Source: Pelotomaculum thermopropionicum SI (GTDB taxonomy: Bacteria; Bacillota; Desulfotomaculia; Desulfotomaculales; Pelotomaculaceae). Taken from it: 64,000 nucleotides of DNA. The stretch is from positions 1,240,001-1,304,000 of the forward strand of contig AP009389.1 in NCBI GenBank assembly GCA_000010565.1, given 5' to 3'. The translations under genes and the position numbers were made by a program. Every line of letters begins with the position of its first letter. Positions within the stretch are counted from its first letter, which is position 1. The notes beneath the pieces are model-generated. The model was not told where the DNA came from and did not search any database. It saw only the letters and a program-made list of their open reading frames with translations. Below are positions 17,098-25,493 of the stretch, piece after piece.

Positions 17098-18435
17098 ATG
17101 AGCAAAGACCCGGCAAACGATACGGCACTAAAGCGGCATGAAATAATAGCGCCGCTTCTTGTGCCGGGACTGGAAGAAGCCGAAAAACGCCGCATCAGGC
17201 GGGAGATACTTGAGCGGGAAGGCATATCCGAAAGGACGCTGAGAAGATACCTTGCCGCCTACCGGGAATACGGGTATGAAGGACTCAAGCCCAGAACCCG
17301 CAGCGACAACGGCAGGCTGAAAACGATCTCCGGGGAAATTCTGGAGCGGGCGGCAGAGCTGAAGCAGGAACTGCCCGAACGGTCCATCCGCAGGATCATC
17401 CGGATACTTGAAGGCGAAGGGACAATAAAAAAAGGAGAAATATCCCGGAGCACCCTTTCCAGGCATTTACTTAAGATGGGGTTGGGCGCTGCCGACCTTA
17501 AGAACATAAAAACCGCCGGGACAGCAGCACGCCGGTTTATGAAAAGCAGCAGGAACGCCCTGTGGCAGGCCGACATCAAGTACGGGCCGTACATACCGGC
17601 CGCAAACGGCAGCAAAAAGAGGACGTACCTGATTGCCCTGATCGACGATGCCACCCGCTATATCTGCCATGCGCAATTCTACGACAACCAGCGGCTGCCC
17701 ATCCTGGAAGATTGCTTCAGGAAAGCAGTCTTAAAGTGCGGAAAACCAGACGCGGTATATGTGGACAACGGGAAAATCTTTGTGTCCCGCTGGTTCCGGA
17801 TAGCCTGAGCCAAACTAGGGATACGGCACCTGAACACAAAAGCCTACTCGCCGCAAAGCAAGGGAAAGATCGAGAGGTTTAACGCCACCGTAGAGGAATT
17901 CCTGCAAGAGATATCCCTGGAAAAGCCCAAGGATCTTAAATGAGTTAAATCATAAGTTCCGGATATGGTGGATGAGGGGTACAACAACCGGCCGCACAGC
18001 GGCTTAAAAGGCGATACGCCGATGCATGCGTACGCGAAAGACCCCAGGAAAATACGGTTTGCCACGCCGGAAGAATGCCGCGATGCCTTTTTGTGGGAAG
18101 ATATCAGGAAGGTGGACCGCACCGGTTGCTTCAAGCTCAACGGTATTGAGTACGAAGCCGGCCTTGAGTATACAGGCAAAAAAGTGGACGTAAGATACGA
18201 CCCCTTTGACATGAGCCTGGTTGAAATATGGCACGGTGGGGAACGCAAGAAAGCCGTACCACCGCTTAAAATTGGAGAATTCTGCGGCGGGGCGACCGGA
18301 AAGGCGCAGGAGACCGCCAAAGCCACCCACTCAAGGCTTCTAAAGGTGTACGAGGCCGAAAACGCAAAACGGCAGAAAAAGAAAACCGGTGCCCTGTCTT
18401 TTAGAAGCATGAAAGGCGGTGGCGGAAATGTTTGA
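17098..18435 (+). pseudogene. DDE transposase (rve fold), interrupted
   Basis: N-terminal helix-turn-helix domains (ISERTLRRYLAAYREYGYEGL) precede an integrase-type core. The catalytic residues are Asp in WQADIKYGP, Asp in VYVDNGK and Glu in SKGKIERFN. Exactly 35 codons separate the last two when the in-frame TGA at 17806 is counted as one. A T inserted near 17941 creates a stop in this frame, and a G lost near 17970 restores the frame. In the shifted frame the expected ELNHKFR reads through. C-terminal homology continues to TGA at 18433. The gene is probably inactive. Confidence 0.85.
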
Positions 18436-19232
18436 GCAGTATTTTAATTTCCTGCGAACACCGTTTGCCAGGGATATACCAGAAAAAGAACTCCTACTGC
18501 CATCCCGGACTGGAAGAACTCTGCAGCAGGCTTGAATACGTGGCCAGGAACAGGCTGTTCGCTGTTGTGACGGGGGATGTGGGGACGGGTAAGACCACGG
18601 GAATCAGGAGACTGGTGGCCTCCCTCGACATTAACCGGTACAAGGTCATGTATATAAGCGATTCGGCGCTGACGCCGCGGAACTTCTACTGGGATGTACT
18701 GAACCAGCTCGGTTGTGAGGCAAGTTTCTACCGGAGCGACGCCAAGCGGCAGCTCACCAGGGAGATAACCAACCTGATTGAAATTCAGAAACGAATCCCG
18801 GTGATCATTACTGACGAAGCCCACCTGCTGTCACGGGAGATGCTCGAGGAAGTACGGTTTTTGTTGAACTTCAGGATGGACTCATACAACCCGATGAGCC
18901 TGATCCTGGTAGGGCAGAGCGAACTTAAGGATATCCTCAAGAAGCAGCTTTACGAAGCGATACGCCAGCGGATAGACCTGCGGTATCATTTAAACCCGTA
19001 CGACCGGCAGCAGACCGGCGAATATATTAAAAAGCACCTGGAATACGCCGGAGAAACCCGGGATATATTCACCGAGAAGGCAATAACCGAGATCTACGAG
19101 TATTCACACGGTATAGCCCGAATGATAAACAAGGTATGCACGGCATGTCTGATGCATGCGGCGCAGCGGCAAACAAAGCTGATTGACGACCATATGGTAC
19201 GGCTGATTATTGAGGAAGAGTTTGACTGGTAG
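18428..19232 (+). pseudogene. ExeA-like AAA+ ATPase, frameshifted
   Basis: This is a transposition helper ATPase of the ExeA/TniB/IstB kind, which selects targets and activates the transposase. The expected N-terminus starts at ATG 18428 (MFEQYFNFLRTPFARDIPEK), but near 18510 the frame shifts and ends early. The rest continues in the other frame with EELCSRLEYVARNRLFAV, Walker A GDVGTGKTT, Walker B VIITDEAH and sensor region LILVGQSEL. An extra G in the ACTGGAAGAA stretch would explain it. A downstream start could still give a protein lacking the first 30 or so residues. Confidence 0.8.
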
Positions 19233-19235
19233 TAA

Positions 19236-19270
19236 TCAACCCTGTCCGGCAAGTAGCCGGACAGGGTTGA
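19236..19270 (+). terminator. Hairpin after the ATPase gene
   Basis: A perfect 15-bp stem (TCAACCCTGTCCGGC and its complement, loop AAGTA) starts four bases after the ATPase stop. No T-run follows, so it may be a terminator of weak type or a protective structure near the element end. Confidence 0.6.
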
Positions 19271-19384
19271 TGGGCAAAACCAACGGCCATGAAAAGTGGG
19301 TAAATTGTGGACAGACAGGCCGAGTAGCGATAATACAATGTCGGTATTATACATTACTTCTATGAGAAGTGACTGAGGTTTATC

Positions 19385-19425
19385 AGGAGCCGTATATGAG
19401 GCCCGTATGTTTCTGTGAGAGGGAT
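19385..19425 (+). other. Group II intron domain V-like remnant
   Basis: GGAGCCGTAT (19386-19395) ... CCCGTATG (19402-19409) ... TTCTGTGAGAGGG (19411-19423) matches the layout of domain V and the 3' end of bacterial group II introns (GAGCCGTATG stem, GTACGGTTCTGTGAGAGGG). The tip is shortened and the stem imperfect. Together with the reverse transcriptase remnant at 15402 it marks the two sides of one intron split by later insertions. Confidence 0.55.
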
Positions 19426-19504
19426 AACGCCGCAGAAAATTACTGCGGCATTACCCTATTCGCTTTAGGAAGCTATCACTGAGTTTACTTTTTGAAAAAA
19501 GTGT

Positions 19505-20614
19505 TTAATTAGGCAATACAACTAGATGTAACGGAGCCATTTCGAAAGCCGGAAGGGAAGTCTTAACGGTTATTGTTTGTCCTGCCGAGCCGGTTGTTAT
19601 TACCCATCCTGTATTGGAGCTTAACGTTTTCCTAAGATTGCCACGGTTAGAAACGTAAGTAGCTAAATAATGTGTTGTGTTTCCACCATTATTGTCAGCA
19701 GGTAAAGATGGATCTAACACCAATGCCGAATTTGCACTTAACTGCACGGTTATATTAAGATCCTGTCCATAGTTACCATAGTTGTACTGGTAATTATTAT
19801 CTGTCTCACTATAACCCCTATCTAAGTCGTTAGTTGGAGTAGGCCAGTTATTTCCTCCCGGCTTAGAAGTAAAAGTAATTTGCGAGTTAGTTGCTGCACT
19901 GCTCCAGTTAAGATATTTAGACGCATGGTCGAATCTGGCTCTAGTATGGCTTAGACCATCACGTGGCAATGCGGTATTGTCCCAGATGCTACTCGGATCT
20001 CCCCCAGAAGCCCATGTGATATAAGTTCTAAGCTGAATTCCATTTGGGCGCAAATTTCCATAACTATCTTTAATTACTACATCGTACATGCCTGTACATG
20101 CTTGACCATGAGAGGTTAAAAAGCTTACCCAGGTGTATTGACCAGGGTTTAATGTGGCATAAAGATATTCTGAACTGCTTGATTGTAACCAATCATAAAA
20201 AACTTGCTGTCCTAATGATGCACTTATAGAGCCGATACCATAAGCACGTTTTTTAAAATAAACCTTTGCAGTTGTAGTACCAGTGTTTTTGAGTCCAAAT
20301 CCTATATAACCATTTCCCCCGGTATTGTTTATGTGTGTCCAAAAAACTCGGAACATACCTGTACCATTTATTTCACTGTCTTTAGCAAGAATGCCATATT
20401 GATTTGTTGCTTCAGGGTCATTACTGACAAATAACTTGCTATCATAATTGGGATCAGTGTATGTCCATGTTTTGCTACTTGAAACATTATTTGATGGGTT
20501 AGGAGCAGGAGTAATTGTCTGATCATTATAATAGGCAAAAGAAGCTGTGGCAAGCATAAACGTGCTTAAAATGACCAAAATACTGACCAAGGAAATTCTA
20601 GTCTTAAATCTCAT
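19505..20614 (-). CDS. Secreted protein of unknown function
   Basis: I do not recognise a family. The 369-aa protein starts with a clear signal peptide (RFKTR, hydrophobic core, cleavage likely after ATASFA at about residue 27). The mature part is rich in Asn, Ser, Thr, Gly and Tyr, has a single Cys, and looks like a beta-rich extracellular protein (GNGYIGFGLKNTGTTTAKVYF; LNITVQLSANSALVLD). ATG at 20614 has GAGGAGG upstream. The gene stands alone, is AT-richer than the backbone and ends near the mobile-element wreckage, so it was probably acquired. A surface or spore-matrix role is possible but not shown. Confidence 0.75.
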   Translation of the reverse strand: MRFKTRISLVSILVILSTFMLATASFAYYNDQTITPAPNPSNNVSSSKTWTYTDPNYDSKLFVSNDPEATNQYGILAKDSEINGTGMFRVFWTHINNTGGNGYIGFGLKNTGTTTAKVYFKKRAYGIGSISASLGQQVFYDWLQSSSSEYLYATLNPGQYTWVSFLTSHGQACTGMYDVVIKDSYGNLRPNGIQLRTYITWASGGDPSSIWDNTALPRDGLSHTRARFDHASKYLNWSSAATNSQITFTSKPGGNNWPTPTNDLDRGYSETDNNYQYNYGNYGQDLNITVQLSANSALVLDPSLPADNNGGNTTHYLATYVSNRGNLRKTLSSNTGWVITTGSAGQTITVKTSLPAFEMAPLHLVVLPN

Positions 20615-20992
20615 GACATTGTCTCCTCCTCGTTATAATTTAAAATTTGTGAAAAATACCAATATTAATCATGAACAACTGCATTTCTAAAAATAAATAC
20701 CATCTTATCCCCCCTTTGATTCAAATTATTTTGTATAAGTTACATCCATCTTAAATTGCTTGGAGTAAAAACAAAAAACCGGCAGCAAGGGATCTGTTAA
20801 AACCCTATCACTGCCGGCATTGCCTTTTTGCTTAGCCGTCTATATTTAATTTTAGAATTTTTTTACCAAGTTACTTCGAAATCAACTTTGTTTATAAAAT
20901 GTAGTATATAGCTAATTAAATTAATACCAATATTCTTATGTATTATTTCGAATACATGACTTTGTCGATTCCTGAAATTTCTGCTAAGAACC
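20615..20992. other. AT-rich non-coding stretch
   Basis: It holds the upstream region of the secreted-protein gene and one strong - strand terminator. No convincing ORF with a start and ribosome site was seen on either strand. Confidence 0.6.
20771..20818 (-). terminator. Terminator (- strand), probably of the YezD-like gene
   Basis: On the - strand, CCGGCAG ... CTGCCGG with an inner AGGG/CCCT pairing is followed by TTTTTTG. The nearest upstream - strand gene ends at 20993. Confidence 0.8.
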
Positions 20993-21157
20993 TTACCCTA
21001 TACGCTCTCTTTCATATCTGTCTACCCAAATAATTTTACCACCCTGTACCTTTATCACTACTTCACCATATTTTAGACTATCTATCGCTTTAATAATTTT
21101 ATTTATTATTTGCTTAGATTTAATTTCTTTTAATTGTTCATCTGTAGAAGACAACAA
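20993..21157 (-). CDS. YezD/DUF2292-like small protein
   Basis: This is a 54-aa ORF too short for ordinary gene tracks. TTG at 21157 (or the adjacent TTG at 21154) follows AAAAGGAG, and the frame ends in TAA at 20993-20995. The sequence INKIIKAIDSLKYGEVVIKV followed by GGKIIWVDRYERERIG matches the YezD (DUF2292) pattern of a short helix and a beta hairpin. Members of this family are often near sulfur or anion uptake genes, but none is next to it here. Its function is unknown. Confidence 0.72.
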   Translation of the reverse strand: MLSSTDEQLKEIKSKQIINKIIKAIDSLKYGEVVIKVQGGKIIWVDRYERERIG

Positions 21158-21501
21158 ATTCCACTCCTTTTAACTATATCGGAGGTCGTCTAATTCCATT
21201 GTTGTGATCTTGACATTCAAAAAGAGCAACATAGCTTATAACATTATTCCCTAATAAATGGATTCGTAAATTTTCAACAATGACCAATGACCTCGATAAA
21301 ATTGTTGGTTTTTTTCAATTAATATTTATTTTTAATAAATAATAACAATATGATAAATAAATGTCAATAGTGGTTATTTGTAGTATTTTGTCATAAATAG
21401 TCAATTTATTAGAGAATACCCTGAATTAAAAACTTATTCCTGTTTCCGCTAGGAGAACTTTGTTTTACCCGCCAGTGAATTAATTCACTAAAGACATAGT
21501 A

Positions 21502-21579
21502 GAGATTCTCCATGTAGCCCATGCATGAGGTAAGAGAATCTCAAACTTAGCCTTTTGGTAGAACAAGATTAGTTCTACC
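21502..21579. repeat. Two hairpins beyond the abfD terminator
   Basis: GAGATTCTC (21502-21510) pairs with GAGAATCTC (21534-21542), and GGTAGAAC (21557-21564) pairs with GTTCTACC (21572-21579). Neither has a clear T-run. Confidence 0.7.
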
Positions 21580-21591
21580 GGTATAATTTAG

Positions 21592-21619
21592 ATAAGGCAG
21601 CTTTAGATTGCTGCCTTAT
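21592..21619 (-). terminator. Probable terminator of the AbfD-like gene
   Basis: ATAAGGCAGC / GCTGCCTTAT is a perfect 10-bp stem with an 8-base loop, 50 bases past the stop codon. The T-run is weak on both strands. Confidence 0.65.
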
Positions 21620-21668
21620 TCTCCAGATTTTACCGAAAGAACTCTTTTATGATACTGTTTGGGATAAA

Positions 21669-23111
21669 CTAATCATCCTTAAGCCCGGCCAGGTTTCTGG
21701 CCAGGGCCTTTTTCTTTTCCAGGTCAGCAAGGGCGTACAGGGCCATTTTCTGCGCCATGGGGGAGCCTGCCCCGTGCCAGGTGCCCGCTCCGTGCAGGCC
21801 GGCGCACCAGTTCTGGATAAACTTGGCCACCCTGAGCCTCTTTTCGGCAGGAGCCGAAGCTTTCATGAATTTGCGGACGTAGCCGGAAGTGGCCGGGTTC
21901 TCCAGCTCCAGCTCGGAGGGCATGGTCACCGCCATCCCGCCGCCGATGTCGCCAACCCACTTCATGATTTCCCAGAACCCGTCGGCAATGGTCAGCTTGG
22001 CCGCGTTCCCGAAGATGTCGTCGGGCTGGAAAAAGCCAGAGCCTGCCGGCTCTTCCCGCCCTTTTAATGCCGCCGCTATGGTGCAGGCCCGCGCTGTTTC
22101 GCTGATCCGGATCATCTCTGTTATTTTGTCAATGATGTGCGGGGCTTTTTGGACGCCTGAATACTCGGCAGCGAGCTGGGCCGCCCCGATGATCAGGTCG
22201 GCAAAGCCCACCTTGCAGGCGCCGCCGCAGTTCATGCGGTGGGTTTTGGCAAAGCGGGCGATTAACCGCCCGGCGTACTGAACCTCGCCGCACATGAAGA
22301 CGTGCTCCCAGGGGATAAAAACGTTGTCGAAGACCATAACGCAGGTCTCGCGCTGACCGTAGAGGGGGTTGCCCAGGTATTTCACGTCCGGCGCCAGTTC
22401 CCTTTCGGCGGTGAAGGGCGTGTACTGGCAGATGTAGGTAAGGCCTTCGGCCCCGTTGGGCACTGCAAAGGCCAGGGCGAAGTTTTCCTCGCCCTCCCGC
22501 AGGCCCATGGTGGGGATGACGATGGTTTCGTGGGCGGCAAAGGCGCCGCTCTGGCTGACCTTGGCGCCCCGAACGACAATTCCGTCTGGCTTTTTCTCAA
22601 CCACGTGCACGTAAACGTCCCGGTCTTCCTGCTGGGCCGGGCGCTTGCTGCGGTCTCCCTTGGCGTCGGTCACCGCTCCGCTAACCGCCAGGTCGTTTTC
22701 CTGAAGGTATTTTAGGTGCTTGAGAAACCGGGTGTGGTATTCCGTGCCCAGTTCGCGGTTCATTTCCCAGGTGACCCCGGCCAGGGCGTTAATTACGTCG
22801 GCCCCCACGCAGCGGTAGTTGCAGGTTCCCAGCATCTGGCTGGTCAGGGTGGCCATCTCTGCCCTTTTTTCCAGGTCGGCGGTGCTGGCGGCCAGGTGCA
22901 GGTTGCGGCTCACCTTTTGGCCCGTGTAAGGCGACACGGCCGTCATAATGTCCGCGTAGTCCGGCTCTTGAGACAGTTCGTAGACCCTGGCGTTGGCGCG
23001 CAAAACCGTCAGGGTGGTGGGGTTTTCGTGCAGGTTTACCTGCCTGCCGCCCAGGAAAATCCTGGGGTTGTATGCCTTCATGCTCTCAAGGTATTCGGCC
23101 GCCGTTTTCAA
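21669..23111 (-). CDS. abfD: 4-hydroxybutyryl-CoA dehydratase / vinylacetyl-CoA isomerase-like
   Basis: AbfD is a radical flavoenzyme with a [4Fe-4S] cluster that dehydrates 4-hydroxybutyryl-CoA to crotonyl-CoA in aminobutyrate and succinate fermentation. The 480-aa length fits. The cluster-type motif TCNYRCVGAD (Cys-x3-Cys, residues about 99-103) and the later THRMNCGGACKVGF segment, with His and Cys in the region of the other ligands, distinguish it from flavin monooxygenase relatives. The start is TTG at 23111 with AAGGAGG upstream. It is a single gene with no 4-hydroxybutyrate pathway partner nearby, so the natural substrate may differ. Confidence 0.85.
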   Translation of the reverse strand: MKTAAEYLESMKAYNPRIFLGGRQVNLHENPTTLTVLRANARVYELSQEPDYADIMTAVSPYTGQKVSRNLHLAASTADLEKRAEMATLTSQMLGTCNYRCVGADVINALAGVTWEMNRELGTEYHTRFLKHLKYLQENDLAVSGAVTDAKGDRSKRPAQQEDRDVYVHVVEKKPDGIVVRGAKVSQSGAFAAHETIVIPTMGLREGEENFALAFAVPNGAEGLTYICQYTPFTAERELAPDVKYLGNPLYGQRETCVMVFDNVFIPWEHVFMCGEVQYAGRLIARFAKTHRMNCGGACKVGFADLIIGAAQLAAEYSGVQKAPHIIDKITEMIRISETARACTIAAALKGREEPAGSGFFQPDDIFGNAAKLTIADGFWEIMKWVGDIGGGMAVTMPSELELENPATSGYVRKFMKASAPAEKRLRVAKFIQNWCAGLHGAGTWHGAGSPMAQKMALYALADLEKKKALARNLAGLKDD

Positions 23112-23382
23112 TGAAAAAACCTCCTTAATTATTTAATTTGCAGTTTTTTTTATTTGGCAAGAGAATCCATAATATTCTAAAAACTCGATGTTTTTAAAAA
23201 CCGCCCTAAAGCGGCCGTGCATAACTTTAAATGTGCAAAAACATAATAAAAAAGCGGCGGGAAGCTGCAAAAATGCTTGCTGGCTCCTGTATTGATTGTC
23301 TCAAATGAGGTGCCGGCTTGGCAAGAAAATGTTTTGTCTTTACCTGGTAATGATATGAATGCTGTTAAGGAGGGAATTTTCT

Positions 23383-24561
23383 GTGCTTTGCAAGAGGAAA
23401 GTGGTCGGTGTGCTGGTATTTTTCGCAATTGTTATTTGTTCGGCGGGCCGGGCGGCGTGGGCTGCCCAGGAGGCGGCCAGGTCACCTAAGGGAAATGTCC
23501 CGGCCGCGCTGGAAACCACAGCAGAGTCGGCCATACTTTTAGAGCCGGCAACCGGCAAGATTATTTACGAAAAGGAGCCGCACAAGCGGCTTCCCATGGC
23601 GAGCGTGACCAAGCTGATGACCCTTTTGCTTGCCGTGGAGGCGGTGGACGAAGGAAAATTCAAACTGACCGACAGGGTTGTGGCCAGCGAAAATGCCTGG
23701 GAAATGGGCGGTTCTCAGATTTATCTCGAGCCGGGCGAGGAAATGAGCCTGTGGGATCTCCTTTTGGCCATCGGCTTGCAGTCAGCAAATGATGCCAGCG
23801 TTGCGGTGGCCGAGCATATTGCGGGCAGCGAGGAGGCTTTTGTCCAGGCCATGAACGAAAAGGCCAGGTCGCTGGGACTTAACAATACAAATTTTGTTAA
23901 CTGCCACGGCCTCACTGCGGACAACCATTACACAAGCGCGCACGACATGGCCATGATCCTGAAGGAGGGGCTGAAAAGCCCGCTTTTCAGAAAAATATCG
24001 GCCATGAAAGAATACGAGCTGCGCGGAGGGGCTTTCAAGCTGTGGAATACGAACAAGCTGCTGTGGTGGTATGACGGGGCCGACGCCGGAAAAACCGGCT
24101 GGACCGAGGCAGCCAAATACTGCCTGGCATCGTCGGCGGAAAGGGACGGTTTAAGGCTAATCTGCGTAGTTCTTGGAACGCCTGAGCCGCAAAGCCACTT
24201 CAGGGAGTCGACGAAACTGTTTGACTACGGTTTTGCCAGATATAAAGCGGTTAACCTGGCTCCTGCCGGGGAGGTTGCCGGGACCGTCAGGGTGGGCAAA
24301 GGCAAGGCTGGCAGCGTTAAGGCGCTGACTGCCGAAAAGGTTGCCGTTGTAGTTCCCAAAGGAGAGGATAAGGGGTTTGAATCGAGGGTGGAGCTGCCGG
24401 GCTACATAGAAGCGCCGGTGCAAAAAGGGCAGGAGATCGGTTCTTACGTGGTGACTAAGAAAGGAGAGGAAGTTTTAAGGGTAAAACTGGTAGCCGGGGA
24501 GGACGTTCCGAAAGCATCGGCAATTGAGCAGATTAGAAAAGTAATTGACAGCGTTTATTAA
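23383..24561 (+). CDS. dacF: D-alanyl-D-alanine carboxypeptidase (DacF type)
   Basis: This is a serine carboxypeptidase (penicillin-binding protein 5 family) that trims stem-peptide D-Ala in peptidoglycan. In Bacillus the dacF copy, at this same position before spoIIA, acts in the forespore to set cortex cross-linking. Motifs: SVTK (active Ser and Lys), SAN, and KTG in AGKTGWTEAAKYC. A signal peptide (VVGVLVFFAIVICSAG) leads, and a C-terminal PBP5-C beta domain follows. GTG 23383 is nine bases after AAGGAGG. An ATG at 23359 would place that site inside the gene. Confidence 0.92.
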   Translation: MLCKRKVVGVLVFFAIVICSAGRAAWAAQEAARSPKGNVPAALETTAESAILLEPATGKIIYEKEPHKRLPMASVTKLMTLLLAVEAVDEGKFKLTDRVVASENAWEMGGSQIYLEPGEEMSLWDLLLAIGLQSANDASVAVAEHIAGSEEAFVQAMNEKARSLGLNNTNFVNCHGLTADNHYTSAHDMAMILKEGLKSPLFRKISAMKEYELRGGAFKLWNTNKLLWWYDGADAGKTGWTEAAKYCLASSAERDGLRLICVVLGTPEPQSHFRESTKLFDYGFARYKAVNLAPAGEVAGTVRVGKGKAGSVKALTAEKVAVVVPKGEDKGFESRVELPGYIEAPVQKGQEIGSYVVTKKGEEVLRVKLVAGEDVPKASAIEQIRKVIDSVY

Positions 24562-24573
24562 CGGATGATCGAG

Positions 24574-24597
24574 CGGGCCGGCCGGGCCCGTTTTCTA
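24574..24597 (+). terminator. Rho-independent terminator after dacF
   Basis: CGGGCC-GGCCG-GGCCCG is followed by TTTTCTATT. It separates dacF from the spoIIA operon. Confidence 0.75.
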
Positions 24598-24677
24598 TTG
24601 CTTGCCTTTTTAAAAAATTTTTGGTAAGATTTAGCAGGAGATATAAATAATTAACTAAGGGGACAAGGAGGGCGCCT

Positions 24678-25025
24678 GTGCTCTTGGATATGGAGATGAA
24701 AAAAAATACGCTGGTGGTCCGGCCCAGCGGCGACCTGGATCTGGGTGTTGCCGACACTTTCCGGAGCGCCCTGGAGGAGGCCCTTAACCGGGAACAGGCC
24801 AGGAACCTGGTTTTTAATTTTTCAAAAGTGTCTTTTGTGGACAGTTCTGTTCTGGGTGTAATGCTGGGGCGCTACAAGCGGATTTCCAGAAGTGGGGGAA
24901 AGGTTTTCATTGTCTCCCCGCAGCCTCAGGTGCGCAGGGTCTTTGAACTGTCGGGGCTTTTGCGGATTATGGAAGAACATTCCAGCGAAGACGGGGCGCT
25001 GGAAAAAATCGGACAGGGGGAATAA
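24678..25025 (+). CDS. spoIIAA: SpoIIAA, anti-anti-sigma-F factor
   Basis: SpoIIAA is a STAS-domain protein. When unphosphorylated it frees sigma-F from SpoIIAB in the forespore. The 115-aa sequence has [12 protein letters not shown] and the phosphorylation-site segment [17 protein letters not shown] with the conserved Ser. GTG 24678 has AAGGAGGG upstream. It is the first gene of the spoIIAA-spoIIAB-sigF operon (two-base gap to the next gene). Confidence 0.96.
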   Translation: MLLDMEMKKNTLVVRPSGDLDLGVADTFRSALEEALNREQARNLVFNFSKVSFVDSSVLGVMLGRYKRISRSGGKVFIVSPQPQVRRVFELSGLLRIMEEHSSEDGALEKIGQGE

Positions 25026-25027
25026 AA

Positions 25028-25477
25028 GTGCGCTATATTAATCAGATGAAGCTGGAATTTTTAAGCATACCTGCCAATGTAGCTTTTGCCAGGGTTACGG
25101 TGGCCGCTTTTGCCTCCCAGCTCGACTTTACCCTGTCCGACCTGGAAGAGATAAAGGTGGCAGTATCGGAAGCGGTGGGAAATTCCATCATCCACGGCTA
25201 TGAGAACGCCCCTGACAAGATTGTCAAAGTATATGCGGCACTGACAGGCGATACCCTGGAGGTAAAAGTCGAGGACAGCGGTAAAGGTATTGAGGATGTT
25301 AATCTGGCCCTTCAGCCCGCCTATTCCACCGATCCAGAACGCCTGGGACTGGGTTTTGTGTTCATGCAGTCGTTTATGGACAGCCTTCAGGTCGAATCAA
25401 CCCCCGGCCGCGGCACCCTGATTAAGATGAGCAAGAGGGTTGGCGCCAGGCCGGCCCGGGCCGGTGCAGAATGCTAG
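25028..25477 (+). CDS. spoIIAB: SpoIIAB, anti-sigma-F factor and SpoIIAA kinase
   Basis: SpoIIAB is a GHKL-type serine kinase that binds sigma-F and phosphorylates SpoIIAA. The 149-aa protein shows the N box ([11 protein letters not shown]), G1 ([10 protein letters not shown]) and G2 ([11 protein letters not shown]). The start is GTG at 25028, with a G-rich site inside the end of spoIIAA. A 16-base gap separates it from sigF. Confidence 0.96.
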   Translation: MRYINQMKLEFLSIPANVAFARVTVAAFASQLDFTLSDLEEIKVAVSEAVGNSIIHGYENAPDKIVKVYAALTGDTLEVKVEDSGKGIEDVNLALQPAYSTDPERLGLGFVFMQSFMDSLQVESTPGRGTLIKMSKRVGARPARAGAEC

Positions 25478-25493
25478 GCGAGGGATGAAAATA

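Larger units (their letters stand above)
16284..19317 (+). mobile_element. Decayed DDE transposon with helper ATPase (approximate ends)
   Basis: The element carries a DUF6431-type protein, a DDE transposase and an ExeA-like AAA+ ATPase, the last two broken. The left end is placed at TGTCTCTACC, where recombinase homology stops. The right end is placed at GACAGACA near 19317, before group II intron-like sequence resumes. The ends begin TGT and end ACA, and the outer 16 bases match imperfectly in inverted orientation. No target duplication was found, so the ends are tentative. Confidence 0.55.
21158..21668. other. AT-rich non-coding stretch with hairpins
   Basis: It contains the promoter side of the YezD-like gene, followed by three separate hairpins (21502-21542, 21557-21579, 21592-21619) in front of the AbfD-like gene's 3' end. 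No ORF with a plausible start was seen. Confidence 0.55.

Noticed and set aside
17806-17808. TGA read as selenocysteine in the DDE transposase
   Set aside because: Two further indels and stops in the same gene make simple decay more likely; kept only as a comment in the findings.
20822-20992. Open - strand frame ending NKVDFEVTW between the YezD-like gene and its terminator
   Set aside because: No start codon with a ribosome site; it looks like untranslated 3' sequence.
23150-23180. Sigma-54-type promoter for the AbfD-like gene (TGG ... TTGCC)
   Set aside because: The two elements are about two bases too close together for sigma-54.
24600-24677. Sigma-H-type promoter before spoIIAA (GCAGGAGAT)
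   Set aside because: The -35-like sequence is present, but no matching GAAT -10 was found at the right distance.
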